Shown piece after piece: positions 19,935 to 29,958 of a DNA stretch of 64,000 bases. The DNA is from an uncultured Gammaproteobacteria bacterium (GTDB lineage Bacteria; Pseudomonadota; Gammaproteobacteria; Eutrophobiales; Eutrophobiaceae): the NCBI GenBank assembly GCA_951812995.1, contig CATOTD010000005.1, positions 1 through 64,000 of the forward strand, in the 5' to 3' direction. The notes beneath the pieces were generated by a model that saw nothing but the letters and a program-made list of their open reading frames with translations, made no database searches and was not told the DNA's origin. The translations under genes and the position numbers were made by a program. Positions within the stretch are counted from its first letter, which is position 1. The number at the start of each line of letters is the position of its first letter.

Positions 19935-21161
19935 ATGGCGCAGTGTGAATGTTTAGCGATTGTACCGGCACGTGGAGGTTCCAAGGGCATCCCCGGCAAA
20001 AACTTGGCTATCGTCGGTGGCAGGCCATTGCTTTGCCATATACTTGATGCAGCACAAAATACTACAAAAATCACGCGCCTAATTGTCAGCACTGATGACT
20101 TAGACATCATGGCGGTAGCACAGCAGATGGGTGTTGAAACCATCACCCGACCAGCCGCAATCAGTAACGATACCGCTAGCTCAGAAGCGGCGATGTTGCA
20201 TGTATTGCGGAAGTTGAGCGAAAAAGAGAGGTACCATCCCGATTTAACGGTTTTATTGCAATGCACCTCCCCGCTGACAACATCAGCAGACATTGATGGT
20301 GCCATCTGTAATCTGGCACAAAAGCAAGCCGACAGTTGTCTGACGGCCTCCGTGTTTCATCATTTTCTATGGCAATGCGATTTGCAAGGTACGGCGAGCG
20401 GTCTAGGGCATGACGATACTAAGCGGCAAAGACGGCAAGAGATGGCACCACTATTTCTCGAAAATGGTGCTGTCTATGTAATGCGCACGGATGGGTTTTT
20501 AAAACATCAATTCCGTTTTTTTGGCAAAACCGTCATCTTTCAAACGCCACAAGAAAATCATTTGGAAATTGACAATCCGAGAGATCTGGACATTGCCGAG
20601 ATATTGTTTGACAGACGCAAGCACAGCAACAGCGTGCAAGCATTGCCGGTCATGCTTGCTGCATTGATTTTGGACTTTGACGGCGTTATGACAGACAATC
20701 GGTGCATTACTGATCAAAATGGCATCGAGGCCATTACGTGTGATCGGAGTGATGGTTTGGGGATTGAATTACTGCAAGATGCTGGCATCCGCATCGTGAC
20801 TATCTCCAAAGAACGCAACCCCGTTGTTACTGCCCGTTCAAAGAAGCTCGGTATAGAGGTGTTTCAGGGCATCGACAACAAGCTCCCATTAATGCAACAA
20901 TGGTTGGAAGAAAATAATATCAATGTCCAGCAAACCATTTACGTTGGTAACGACATCAACGATATAGATTGCCTGTTGGCATCAGGCTGTGGTGTGGTGC
21001 CGAGTGATGCCCACTGGCAGGCTAAACAATCCAGCAACATCATTTTATCCAAATCGGGCGGAAAAGGTGCCATTCGAGAGCTCAGCGATTTAATGTTTGC
21101 AGCCGTTGAATCCGGCCACAGCCGTTTTTCAATTTCAAGTGATAACCATCGATCTGGATAA
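19935..21161 (+). CDS. fused CMP-nonulosonate synthetase and HAD phosphatase
   Basis: 408 residues, two domains. Residues 1-230 are a NeuA-type cytidylyltransferase: IVPARGGSKGIPGKN (CTP-binding loop), LIVSTDDLDI, RPAAISNDTASSEAA, LLQCTSPLTTSADID and HLEIDNPRDLDIAE. Residues 235-390 are a KdsC-like HAD phosphatase with the catalytic DxD in LILDFDGVMTDNR and the late acidic motif in YVGNDINDIDCLLASG. The fusion would let one polypeptide dephosphorylate a 9-phosphate intermediate and activate the free sugar with CMP. It is in an apparent operon with the short NeuB-like synthase. No transferase or epimerase lies in the window. The ribosome binding site is weak, so coupling to the gene upstream is likely. 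Confidence 0.88.
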   Translation: MAQCECLAIVPARGGSKGIPGKNLAIVGGRPLLCHILDAAQNTTKITRLIVSTDDLDIMAVAQQMGVETITRPAAISNDTASSEAAMLHVLRKLSEKERYHPDLTVLLQCTSPLTTSADIDGAICNLAQKQADSCLTASVFHHFLWQCDLQGTASGLGHDDTKRQRRQEMAPLFLENGAVYVMRTDGFLKHQFRFFGKTVIFQTPQENHLEIDNPRDLDIAEILFDRRKHSNSVQALPVMLAALILDFDGVMTDNRCITDQNGIEAITCDRSDGLGIELLQDAGIRIVTISKERNPVVTARSKKLGIEVFQGIDNKLPLMQQWLEENNINVQQTIYVGNDINDIDCLLASGCGVVPSDAHWQAKQSSNIILSKSGGKGAIRELSDLMFAAVESGHSRFSISSDNHRSG

Positions 21162-21384
21162 GGTATTGGTGGTGTAGCAACCAATACCATAGCCGTGGCT
21201 AGCAGTGCCGCAAGACGACGGCATCCAAGGCTTAATGGATGGACAATGAATGATAAGGGTTACTGGATGGGCGATATATTCATAGATCGTCTTTGCGTTT
21301 GCTGGCGCACAAATACCTTTAATGCTGTCCGAGAGGCAATCAATGATTGGCGCATGAATGCAACATTATCATGAGCAACCGCAC

Positions 21385-21605
21385 GCTAGTCCTAGCTCGA
21401 CCCAACCCCGACTCGTCTTGACTGGACCCAACCCCGATGACATCCAAGCTAACCTGACCACACCCAGTCCAACTCAGCCCCAGCCTCGCCCTGTCCGCCC
21501 CAACCCAGCCCAACTCAACCCGGCCCAACCCCGCCCAACTCAACCCGGCCCAACCCCGCTTCGCTGAGACTGACTCAGCCTCGCTCGGTCCAATCCGACC
21601 CACAC
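21385..21605. repeat. degenerate 5-bp-period GC-rich repeat tract
   Basis: Clear pentamer phase on the plus strand: CAGCC CAACT CAACC CGGCC, then CAACC CCGCC, with the block CCCAACTCAACCCGGCCCAA repeated in tandem about 25 bp apart. The rest of the 680-bp gap (21162-21384 and 21606-21841) shows no gene. It contains a purine-rich ribosome binding site just before phaB. Confidence 0.82.
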
Positions 21606-21841
21606 AACGAGGTTCTATACCGATCGCACCCTGGTCTGGCCCTTACGACACCGATGGCGTACTATCAAAAATGGATAGCTTGCCTGTCTCACGGGTACTA
21701 AACCTCGGCACTTGCGTTACAATAGATTCATTATGTTTGCATTGTGATGAATGAAAACAGGCGCAGGTTATTTGTTTATGCGTGTTTAAGAGATAGCAGT
21801 GTCAGAGCATAATCATAAAATCAATCAAGAAGGAGAAATTT

Positions 21842-22564
21842 ATGGCTAGAGTTGCATTAGTAACAGGTGGCACCAGAGGTATTGGCGAGGCAATTAGTGT
21901 TGCCTTAAAAGATGATGGCTACAAGGTTGCGGCCAATTACGCGGGTAATGAGCAGGCGGCCACGGAATTTACAAAACGGACGGCAATCCCCGCCTATAAG
22001 TTCGATGTTGGTGTTTTTGCTGATTGCGAAACAGGCATTAAAAAAATCACAGATGATCTGGGGCCTGTTGAAATATTGGTCAACAATGCCGGCATTACGC
22101 GCGATACAACGATGAACAAGATGCGTCTTGAACAATGGGAAGCGGTCATCAGGACAAACTTGACCTCGTGTTTTAATTTGAGTCACCTGGTCATCGAACA
22201 AATGCGTCAAACGGGCTTCGGGCGGATAATCAATATTGGCTCTATTAATGGACAAGCCGGTCAATATGGTCAGGTAAACTATGCGGCCGCTAAAGCAGGT
22301 ATCCACGGCTTTACCAAAGCATTGGCACAAGAAAGTGCCGCCAAAGGTATCACGGTTAATGCTATTGCCCCTGGCTATATTGATACCGATATGGTGCGCG
22401 CAGTGCCAGAAAACGTACTTGAAAAAATCATAGCCAGGATTCCTGTCAAAAGACTGGGCAAGCCCGAAGAAATAGCCGCCGGTGTATTATTTTTGGCCAG
22501 CGACAGCGCCGGATTTATCACCGGTTCAACCTTAAGCATCAATGGCGGCCAACACATGTATTAA
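21842..22564 (+). CDS. phaB: acetoacetyl-CoA reductase (polyhydroxybutyrate synthesis)
   Basis: 240 residues, short-chain dehydrogenase. It reduces acetoacetyl-CoA to (R)-3-hydroxybutyryl-CoA with NADPH, the second step of polyhydroxybutyrate synthesis in the cytoplasm. The cofactor loop is TGGTRGIGEAIS, the structural motif LVNNAGITRD, and the catalytic set lies in INIGSINGQAGQYGQVNYAAAK (Ser, Tyr, Lys). The substrate-binding stretch GYIDTDMVRAVP and the C-terminal ITGSTLSINGGQHMY fit PhaB best. The closest alternative is FabG, but the Q-G-Q-Y-G-Q run and the C-terminus favour PhaB. AAGGAGAAATTT precedes the ATG. No phaA or phaC is adjacent. Confidence 0.9.
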   Translation: MARVALVTGGTRGIGEAISVALKDDGYKVAANYAGNEQAATEFTKRTAIPAYKFDVGVFADCETGIKKITDDLGPVEILVNNAGITRDTTMNKMRLEQWEAVIRTNLTSCFNLSHLVIEQMRQTGFGRIINIGSINGQAGQYGQVNYAAAKAGIHGFTKALAQESAAKGITVNAIAPGYIDTDMVRAVPENVLEKIIARIPVKRLGKPEEIAAGVLFLASDSAGFITGSTLSINGGQHMY

Positions 22565-22776
22565 CGACAACAGATAATACAAATAATGAAACAGAGGGCC
22601 GATCATGTACATGAACCCGCATTGTAATCTCAATTTGGCGAGCAATGGTGTGACTGCAAAAGTAATTTATGATGATCGGTGCTGTGCAATGGTGGCTTAT
22701 AGCATCGAAACATTGACATTATGCTTGAGGCGGGACGGCTACCATAGCAAATAACGATAATAATCAAGACGGCATT

Positions 22777-23118
22777 ATGCAACATCTCTATCGACGCATT
22801 TACGCTGATCCGGCATTCCACGCATTAGAACGCAAGCGTGGTCGCTTTAGCTGGTTACTCACCAGTATTATATTGAGTGCCTACTTTACTTTTATTTTAA
22901 TCATTGCATTTGCGCCAGGTATGTTTGCAACGCCAATTATAAAAGGCGGGATAATTACCTGGGGCATTCCGGCGGCGTTATGCGTCATTTTATTAAGCCT
23001 CTTGCTGGCCGGTATTTATGTCTACCGCGCTAATAAAGAATTTGATCAATCAGTCAAAGATATTATCGCCCGGGCCGAGGCCGAGGCCCGCAAGGTTGAC
23101 GAGGCTTTGCATGATTAA
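22777..23118 (+). CDS. DUF485 small inner-membrane protein (YjcH-like)
   Basis: 113 residues with two transmembrane helices (about 26-48 and 60-85). The opening [20 protein letters not shown] is the DUF485 signature. These proteins are encoded just upstream of acetate/cation symporters and are presumed to assist them. Here the stop overlaps the actP start by 8 nt. A charged cytoplasmic tail ([18 protein letters not shown]) is typical. The 212-bp gap to phaB holds no recognisable gene. Confidence 0.9.
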   Translation: MQHLYRRIYADPAFHALERKRGRFSWLLTSIILSAYFTFILIIAFAPGMFATPIIKGGIITWGIPAALCVILLSLLLAGIYVYRANKEFDQSVKDIIARAEAEARKVDEALHD

Positions 23119-24781
23119 GCAACGTTATGGTTTGTTATTATGCGCCTTGATGTTGCCATTACCGCTGTTGTTGTTTGCGGCTGATGCAATGTCGGGGGAT
23201 GTTACACGCCAACCTGTGAATATAACTGCGATCACGTTGTTTTTAATTTTTGTCGTAGCCACCTTGGGCATCACTTATTGGGCGGCACGACGCACACAAG
23301 ACACGCGTGATTTTTATGCCGCTGGCGGCAATATAACAGGCTTTCAAAATGGACTGGCTATCGCCGGCGATTACATGTCTGCCGCGTCATTTTTAGGCAT
23401 CTCCGGTTTGGTTTTTGCAAGTGGGTTTGACGGGCTGATCTATTCAATAGGATTTCTCGTTGGTTGGCCGATTATTCTGTTTCTTTTGGCGGAGCGGTTA
23501 CGGAATCTTGGCAAATACACCTTTGCCGATGCAGTGAGCTATCGCTTGCAGGCATTACCGATCCGTAGTCTGGCTGCATCTGGAACGCTGATTGTAGTCT
23601 TGTTATACCTAACCGCGCAATTAGTTGGAGCCGGTAAACTGATACAAATTTTATTTGGCCTGGAATACTATTTAGCGGTCGTCATCGTGGGTGTATTGAT
23701 GATGTTGTATGTCACCTTTGGCGGCATGTTGGCGACCACCTGGGTACAAATTATCAAGGCGGTTCTTTTATTGCTAGGCGCAAGTTTCATGGCTTTTGCA
23801 GTCATGTCTCATCTGCATTTCTCCTTCGAGTCCTTGTTTATGACAGCAGTCGACGTGCATAAAAGTGGTCTCGATATTATGTCGCCTGGCGGTCTTATTT
23901 CTGATCCAGTATCAGCCATATCACTTGGACTTGCCCTCATGTTTGGTACGGCAGGGTTACCACATATTTTGATGCGTTTTTTTACTGTCCCCGATGCGCA
24001 AGCGGCGCGAAAGTCGGTGGTCTATGCGACCGGATTTATTGGTTATTTTTTTATTTTGACGTTCATCATTGGTTTTGGTGCCATTGTATTTTTAGTCAAT
24101 AATCCGGCGTTCCTGGATCCAAACACGGGCGGGATACTCGGTGGCAATAATATGGCGGCCATTCATTTGTCCAAAGCCGTTGGGGGAGAGATATTTTTAG
24201 GGTTTATCTCGGCGGTTGCTTTCGCGACTATACTGGCCGTTGTTTCTGGCTTGACCCTGGCCGGTGCTTCGGCCATCTCGCATGATTTGTATGCGAACGT
24301 GTTGCGCAAAGGAAAAGTGCGTGAAGGTGAAGAACTCAGGATGTCTAAAATTGCGACCGTTGGTTTAGGCATTGCGGCTATTTTTCTTGGCATCGAGTTT
24401 GAACAACAAAACGTCGCCTATATGGTCGGCCTTGCATTTGCGATTGCCGCGAGTGTGAATTTTCCGGTCTTGTTCTTATCGATGTTTTGGCAAAGATTGA
24501 CAACAAGAGGAGCCTTCATCGGTGGTAGTATTGGTTTAATAACAGCAGTGACATGTATGATCCTCGGCCCCACTATTTGGGTCGATATCTTAGGTAACAA
24601 AGAAAGTATTTTCCCTTATAAACACCCGGCATTATTTTCGATGAGCGCCGCCTTTATATCTATTTTTGTTGTATCGAAACTCGATAATTCTGCGTCCGGA
24701 CGTGCAGAAGCCCGGGCCTTTGCAGATCAATATGTACGATCGCAAACGGGGTTGGGTTCTGAAGGTCGTATTCAGCCCTAG
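23111..24781 (+). CDS. actP: cation/acetate symporter ActP
   Basis: 556 residues, sodium:solute symporter family, about 13-14 transmembrane segments. It imports acetate and related short monocarboxylates. After a cleavable-looking N-terminal helix come [19 protein letters not shown], the family signature [33 protein letters not shown], and [20 protein letters not shown] use the ATG at 23111, which overlaps the DUF485 stop. A longer frame to 23018 would lie inside that gene. The operon with DUF485 matches the yjcH-actP arrangement, here without acs. Confidence 0.95.
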   Translation: MIKQRYGLLLCALMLPLPLLLFAADAMSGDVTRQPVNITAITLFLIFVVATLGITYWAARRTQDTRDFYAAGGNITGFQNGLAIAGDYMSAASFLGISGLVFASGFDGLIYSIGFLVGWPIILFLLAERLRNLGKYTFADAVSYRLQALPIRSLAASGTLIVVLLYLTAQLVGAGKLIQILFGLEYYLAVVIVGVLMMLYVTFGGMLATTWVQIIKAVLLLLGASFMAFAVMSHLHFSFESLFMTAVDVHKSGLDIMSPGGLISDPVSAISLGLALMFGTAGLPHILMRFFTVPDAQAARKSVVYATGFIGYFFILTFIIGFGAIVFLVNNPAFLDPNTGGILGGNNMAAIHLSKAVGGEIFLGFISAVAFATILAVVSGLTLAGASAISHDLYANVLRKGKVREGEELRMSKIATVGLGIAAIFLGIEFEQQNVAYMVGLAFAIAASVNFPVLFLSMFWQRLTTRGAFIGGSIGLITAVTCMILGPTIWVDILGNKESIFPYKHPALFSMSAAFISIFVVSKLDNSASGRAEARAFADQYVRSQTGLGSEGRIQP

Positions 24782-24789
24782 ATCGTGAC

Positions 24790-25365
24790 ATGAATCGCGA
24801 CATGCAACGATGTCAATGGTGTGAAGGCGATGCACGTTATATCAAATACCATGATAAGGAATGGGGCGTACCGGTGCATGCAGATAAAAAATTATTTGAG
24901 TTTCTCGTGCTAGAGGGTGCCCAGGCTGGTTTGAGCTGGATCACGATCCTGCGGAAAAGATCGGCATATCGTGATGCATTTGACAACTTTGATTTCAATA
25001 AAATAGCACACTATAAAGAAGCAAAGATACAGTCATTGTTGGAAAACCCGGGCATTATAAGAAATAGACGCAAGGTTAGAAGCGCGGTGAAAAATGCCCA
25101 GGCCTTTATCCAGATACGCGCAGAATTTGGAACATTCAATAAATACATCTGGCAATTTACCGAGCATAGAACCATCCAAAACGCATGGGTGTCGTTAGCA
25201 GCCATCCCGAAAAATACCTGGCAATCTGATTTGATGGCAAGAGACTTAAAAAAACGTGGTTTTACGTTCGCAGGATCGACGATTTGCTACGCCTTTATGC
25301 AGGCAATGGGTATGGTGAATGACCATACGGTTGATTGTTTTCGTTATCCGGAATTGAGAAAGTAG
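24790..25365 (+). CDS. tag: DNA-3-methyladenine glycosylase I
   Basis: 191 residues. Removes 3-methyladenine from alkylated DNA as the first step of base excision repair. RCQWCEGDARYIKYHDKEWG holds the N-terminal zinc ligands (Cys, His), and the C-terminal NDHTVDCFRYP supplies the other His and Cys. EFLVLEGAQAGLSWITILRKR is the base-recognition region, with the conserved Glu and Trp. A second ATG 12 nt later could be the true start. It begins 8 nt after actP and is followed after 3 nt by a nucleotidyltransferase, so the three may be one transcript. Confidence 0.96.
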   Translation: MNRDMQRCQWCEGDARYIKYHDKEWGVPVHADKKLFEFLVLEGAQAGLSWITILRKRSAYRDAFDNFDFNKIAHYKEAKIQSLLENPGIIRNRRKVRSAVKNAQAFIQIRAEFGTFNKYIWQFTEHRTIQNAWVSLAAIPKNTWQSDLMARDLKKRGFTFAGSTICYAFMQAMGMVNDHTVDCFRYPELRK

Positions 25366-25368
25366 GCG

Positions 25369-26295
25369 ATGCGTATTCGACCCAAAGATTATATTGCGCT
25401 TGATGATAAATTATTTTTTGCAGTCGTTAGTGAATATCAGGAAGATGGACGTGCGCTAACATTTTTGCGTTACATCAAAGATGCTGATGGTATGCATAAA
25501 ATTGAAACACAGCAGGCCCATGAACTGATTAGCGCCGCCCGCCCGGAATTATTATTTCACAGCCATTATGCAGATATAGACTTGCATGGTATTGCCTTAT
25601 CATCGATCACAAAGCTCTATCGCCCGCATCAAACCGTGGCACGGTTGTTGAAAATGTCTGCGCCAGATAATAAACAACAAGATGCTATCGCTATTATCAA
25701 ACGTTTGCTGGCGGCGGGGATTAACAAAGACTGTATCGGTATCACCGGTTCGTTGATGTTGGATACACATAATGCACAATCTGATATAGACATCGTAATT
25801 TATGGGCGCGAACGATTCTTTGCAGTCCGGCGGCTCATAAAAAAATATCTAGCCGCTGAAGCATTGCCTGATGCACTGTGGCAGAACGCTTGGCGACGGC
25901 GGGCTTGCGCTCTGGATTTTGCTGAATATAAATTACATGAGTTGAGAAAATTCAACAAATGTGTGTCTGGTATCAGCACAGTAGATATCAGCATGGTGCC
26001 TGAAAGCCATGAACGATTTCAGGAAAACGGGCCTTATAAGAAGATAGGGCAGCGCATGATCTCAGGCATTGTCACTGATGATAACTATGCTTATGATTTC
26101 CCGGCACGTTACGCTATCGCACATGAGACGATCGATGAAATCGTTTCCTACACGGCAACATACGCTGGTCAGGCAAGGACAGGCGAGATGATCGAAGCTG
26201 CTGGATATATAGAACAAGGTGGCGATAAAAGACAGCGATTAGTCGTCGGTACCAGTCGTGAAGCTGTCGGCGAATATCTGCGTCTGGTGCAATGA
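25369..26295 (+). CDS. nucleotidyltransferase-domain protein of unknown role
   Basis: 308 residues. A minimal nucleotidyltransferase core is visible at GITGSLMLDTHNAQSDIDIV (about residues 125-145): GS followed by D-I-D, the metal-binding pattern of the polymerase-beta superfamily. A third acidic residue may be in CALDFAEYKLHEL or STVDISMV. The N-terminal 100 residues (MRIRPKDYIALDDKLFFAVV and on) look like a separate small domain. It starts 3 nt after tag, which hints at a DNA- or RNA-repair setting, but the substrate is unknown. The gene appears intact. Confidence 0.65.
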   Translation: MRIRPKDYIALDDKLFFAVVSEYQEDGRALTFLRYIKDADGMHKIETQQAHELISAARPELLFHSHYADIDLHGIALSSITKLYRPHQTVARLLKMSAPDNKQQDAIAIIKRLLAAGINKDCIGITGSLMLDTHNAQSDIDIVIYGRERFFAVRRLIKKYLAAEALPDALWQNAWRRRACALDFAEYKLHELRKFNKCVSGISTVDISMVPESHERFQENGPYKKIGQRMISGIVTDDNYAYDFPARYAIAHETIDEIVSYTATYAGQARTGEMIEAAGYIEQGGDKRQRLVVGTSREAVGEYLRLVQ

Positions 26296-26384
26296 AGCGC
26301 GTTAATACCAAACCAATGGGATTAAATCTAACTTATCGGCTAACGCTTGCGTTATATCAGTATGAGGCCGCACCAGTGTCTAGC

Positions 26385-26476
26385 AATGCTGGTCTGGACT
26401 TGGCACGGGTCAAGACCTTTGTATTAAAGCGATACTTGCTTGACCTCGAATCCGCTCGGCCCAGCCCGACCCACCG
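26385..26476. repeat. short degenerate 5-bp-period tract
   Basis: A reduced version of the intergenic repeat, including TTAAAGCGATACTTG and CCAGCCCGACCCACC. The AAAGCGATACTTG core recurs at 60513-60528 in the last tract. It lies between the nucleotidyltransferase gene and an IS256-B element. Confidence 0.65.
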
Positions 26477-26517
26477 TGGTTGAACATTGAACCATTGTAG
26501 GCATAATCTTCAAATAA

Positions 26518-27886
26518 GATAACGTAAATTATCTTTCGCAAATTTGAAGAGGCGGTTTTCCTTTATCTGGTTAAATAAAAAGTGACATAACCATTTATTT
26601 GACCAGGAGAAGAGTTGCCATGAGCGATGATACAAGCAAGCACTTGCACAACGTAGTCCCTATTGATGAACAGGAACTGCAGGGCCATCTCAACAAAGTG
26701 GTACTGAAGACTGTGGAAGATACCCGCAAGCAGATGCTGGACGTTGAGGCTGATGCGCTGGTGGGTGCTGATCGATACGAACGCACTGAAACGCGCAAAG
26801 ACGACCGGTCTGGTAGCTACACCAGGAAGTGCCACACAAGGGCTGGAGAGCTTGAGTTAAAGATGCCGAAGCTACGCAAGCAGACCTTTGAGATGGCCAT
26901 CATAGAGCGCTATCGGCACCGTGTAGCGTCAATTGAAGAGGCACTGATTGAGATGTATCTGGCAGGTGTTTCAGTACAACGTGTAGAAGACATTACCGCA
27001 GCATTGTGGGGTACCCGTGTCAGCTTAGGGACTATTTCAAAGCTCAACCAGCGTATCTATGGGCAGATTGAAGAGTGGCGTAATCGCCCCATAGGGAGTG
27101 ATTTCCCTTATGTATACCTGGACGGTGTTGTGCTCAAACGCAGTTGGGGCGGTGCAGTGAAGAACGTTTCTGTTCTAGTCGCCATAGGTGTTGGGGACGA
27201 TGGCTACCACCGCATTCTAGGGATTGTTGAAGGTACTAAGGAGGATAAGGTGGGATGGTCAGGATGCCTGCGTCATTTGCAGGCACGCGGTCTCAAGGGC
27301 ATCAGGTTGGTGCTCAGTGATGCTTGTCTTGGGCGCCAGGAGTCGATCGGTGACTTCTACCCTGAAGCTGGCTGGCAGTGTTGTATTGTGCACTTCTACC
27401 GCAACGTCTTCAGTCATGTGCCTCGTGGTCGTGTCAAAGAAGTCTCTCGCATGTTGCAGGCTATCCATGCATCTGAATATCTGGAATCAGCCAGGCATAA
27501 GGCCACGGAGGTCGAGAAGAAACTCAGGGACATGAAGTTATCGAGTGTAGCGGATTGGCTGGGTAGTGCATGGAAGAGACCCTGACGTATTATCGGTTTC
27601 TGGCAGAGCACTGGATTCGCATTCGGACTAACAATCCTTTGGAACGAATCATTCGAGAAATCAGGCGGCGAACACGAGTAGTGGGAGCATTCCCGGATGG
27701 CAACTCGGCGTTGATGCTTTGTGCGGCAAGGCTTAGACACATCGCGGGGAGCTAGTGGGGAACGCGGACATATCTGAACATGGATTTGCTCCAAGAGATA
27801 GATAAAGAAAAGGACTTTCAGGTAGCGTAACAACCAGATTTAAGGGAAAGCCAAATCAGAAAGTGCGAAAGATTATTGACACTACC
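26518..27886 (+). mobile_element. IS256-family type B element, full-length copy
   Basis: Imperfect inverted ends of about 23 bp: GATAACGTAAATTATCTTTC on the left, and the complement GGTAGTGTCAATAATCTTTC on the right. Length 1,369 bp. The flanking 8-mers (TCAAATAA and TGTCCTGT) differ, so no target duplication remains. The right side abuts an IS1634 remnant. This is the reference copy for the family in the window. Confidence 0.88.
26620..27830 (+). pseudogene. IS256-family transposase (type B), frameshift plus in-frame TAG
   Basis: GGAGAAGAG precedes the ATG at 26620. The first frame (321 codons, to 27585) has VYLDGVVLKRSWGG and VLSDACLGRQESIG, the first two DDE regions, and ends at SSVADWLGSAWKRP. 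The next part of the protein, EETLTYYRFLAEHWIRIRTN with the catalytic Glu in NNPLERIIREIRRRT, is in the -1 frame (27570-27755). A TAG follows ARLRHIAGS, and the natural C-terminus WGTRTYLNMDLL continues in frame to 27830. The -1 shift and TAG are shared with the other copies, so the family was probably already inactive, or uses recoding, when it spread. Confidence 0.85.
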
Positions 27887-28906
27887 TGTCCTGTTCTCTT
27901 GCCCGGTTAGCATCATGCGCAACAATCAGGCGATGCCCTTTGCAACGGGCCTTGTATAGCCTCGCCAGTGCTGAAATCAAAGCCCTAGAAGATGTCCACA
28001 AGGTCACTGTAGCGTCGGGCCGGTACAGGCAGGATGAATGCCAACTTGCGTCCATCTTTTTCGGCGATACCAGTCAGAGGGTCAGCGTTGTTCAGGCTAA
28101 GTAACCCACGGTCTGCAATGATAATGATGCGCTAGATGGGGAAACGCTGCTGGACCTTCTCCAGCATCTCCTGCAAGGTCTTGGTTTCGGCGATGTTGCC
28201 GCTATGGACGGTGTGCATCAGTGGTAGGCCATTAGCGGTCTGTACCACACCCAGAACGAATTGGCGGGCGATACCACAGGTTTCCTTATTCATTCCGAAG
28301 GCGCGGATATCATCCTCATGTTCACCATGGATACGCACGGTCGTCAGATCATAGAAGACCATTGTGAATTCATGATCAACAAGGGGGCCTGATTTGACGG
28401 GCAATGGCCTTTTCGACAGCACCGCTATTGTCCATCAAGGTGTCCATTGCCCGCAACAAATGTTGGTGGGTGATGGTCTGTGGTGGTATCGCAGGCATGG
28501 CGATTGTTTCCAGCCAGCGCAGGTAGCCCAACTTGCTGGAAGGGTTGCACAGCCGGTTGCGCACCATGGCCCGCACGCGGGCTTCAACATCAATGCTACG
28601 TCTATTGGAGCGCAGGGTTTGTTTGAGAGCATGGTCAAACCCAATATCTTGCCACAACTCATGCAGGACGAAGACGGTTCCATAGGTGCGTGACGGGGCA
28701 TGTAAGAGTTCATGTGCTGTGTTCTCAAGGCATTCGACAGCTCTGTTCAGCCCCTTGATTAAGGGATCGAGCTTTTCTGTCGGCAACCGGTCCAGGCGGC
28801 CAAGATTGGCGAGCAGCTTGATCTTGACCTTTTCTTGCAGGTCACGATACCCCGCTACCATTTGGAGGTAGTGTCGGCCGCCTGACGATGAGATACGTGT
28901 ACACAT
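27887..28906 (-). pseudogene. IS1634-family transposase remnant, frameshifted and 3'-truncated
   Basis: It starts at 28906 (MCTRISSSGGRHYLQMVAGY) and reads DRLPTEKLDPLIKGLNRAVE and YGTVFVLHELWQDIGFDHAL. A frameshift near 28400 leads to FYDLTTVRIHGEHEDDIRAF and GIARQFVLGVVQTANGLPLM, then a TAG after QQRFPI, then RIIIIADRGLLSLNNADPLT. It ends at the IS256-B boundary within a RCKGHRLIVAHDANRAREQ-like stretch in yet another frame. These are IS1634-family landmarks. The inverted ends were not identified. Nothing is recognised in 28985-29185. Confidence 0.8.
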
Positions 28907-29185
28907 GGTATATAAAGTAACGCGGAAAAAAGTCAATACAAGAAAAAACGCACAAAACGTGTTACAACAAAGTTGCGGCAAAACAAGCCTGTCGAACAGA
29001 CTAAGTCATTGAAGAATATGAACTTGGAAAAACGCAGACAGCCATTTTTACACCTGGACTGTCGAACTTGGGTATACCAGAAATACCAGCCAAGAAAGCA
29101 CTCCCACCAAAAAATAACCCACTCATCCAGATGGGGAATATGGGGGGGGGATAGCTGTGTTTAATTCGCTTGTGTAGCTTTTGCG

Positions 29186-29506
29186 TTACTCATCCTCACT
29201 CATTTGATCCATCTTGGCAAAAATTGGTTCAAATAGCGGTTCTAGCCTTGCAAAGCCATGGAAGGATAGGTGGTGATGGTCTTCATAAAAACTGCCATTA
29301 ACATCTGTCATTGGGCATCTTCGTTTATCACAAAACACATCTATGGGGTCTATTATATGGACTCTGTCATCACCTTGGGCAATCTCATCAACAGCCCTTT
29401 TGTAGAATAAATTTTTTTGGGCGTAAGCTTCTCTGGATACTGAGTATCTATTTGCCAACTCAAGAAACTCAGATGGTTCGCCTTTTTTATTGGTAATAAT
29501 TTTTTT
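29186..29506 (-). pseudogene. C-terminal stub of an acyltransferase-3/SGNH-type O-acetylase
   Basis: About 106 codons survive. The end RVHIIDPIDVFCDKRRCPMT, followed by SFYEDHHHLSFHGFARLEPL, matches the last block of the SGNH domain of OafA-type surface-polysaccharide O-acetyltransferases: a conserved Cys pair region and the catalytic D-x-x-H in EDHHHLS. The 10-helix acyltransferase domain and most of the SGNH domain have been removed by the IS1595 element that begins at 29507. It is inactive. Confidence 0.7.
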
Positions 29507-29598
29507 GGGAATTATATACTTTACTCCAACTTCACTACAAAATACAAACACAATGATTTGTTAGTTTTTTCAAGTAACAAGCTCACCATGCTCACCTG

Positions 29599-29918
29599 TT
29601 ACCTTATGCAATTTTTCAATTGCACTCCATTTTGGGTTAAACCATCTTTTCTTGTCTTTCGTTTGCACGCAACGACAATAAAAAGGTTTTTATCGGTTTT
29701 TTATCTTTGTTGAATACTGCAATATCAAGCGGATACTCTTTTTTGGTATCAGATGGCCTTACTTTTACACGCCACTGTGGTCGTGTTTGTAATTGTTCTT
29801 TGGGGTATCCGTAATCTTCGACAAGTGTTTCGGAAAAGACTTGTACTGCTTCTACTTCTTCTGGCGTAGCTTTTACTTCTTCACCACTTATATAGTCTTT
29901 GATGTAACCTGCTCTCAT
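29599..29918 (-). pseudogene. IS1595 passenger: HsdR-N/PD-(D/E)XK-like fragment (copy 1)
   Basis: It begins MRAGYIKDYISGEEVKATPE and continues with a GYPKEQLQTRPQWRVKVRPS strand and EYPLDIAVFNKDKKPIK. This is the pattern of the type I restriction HSDR_N_2 nuclease domain (ATPEE helix, then D of the active site). A frameshift in the T-run after KPIKTF puts the expected second half, FIVVACKRKTRKDGLTQNGV, in another frame. There the usual E-x-K is A-x-K. All three copies share these defects. Confidence 0.6.
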
Positions 29919-29958
29919 TATCGTCCTGTATATCTGCATTCTATTTCCATTGCTTTGC

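Noticed and set aside
26518..27886. Composite transposon between IS256-B copies (26518 and 42180, or 54985 and 57870)
   Set aside because: No matching target duplications flank any pair, and the transposases are all broken.
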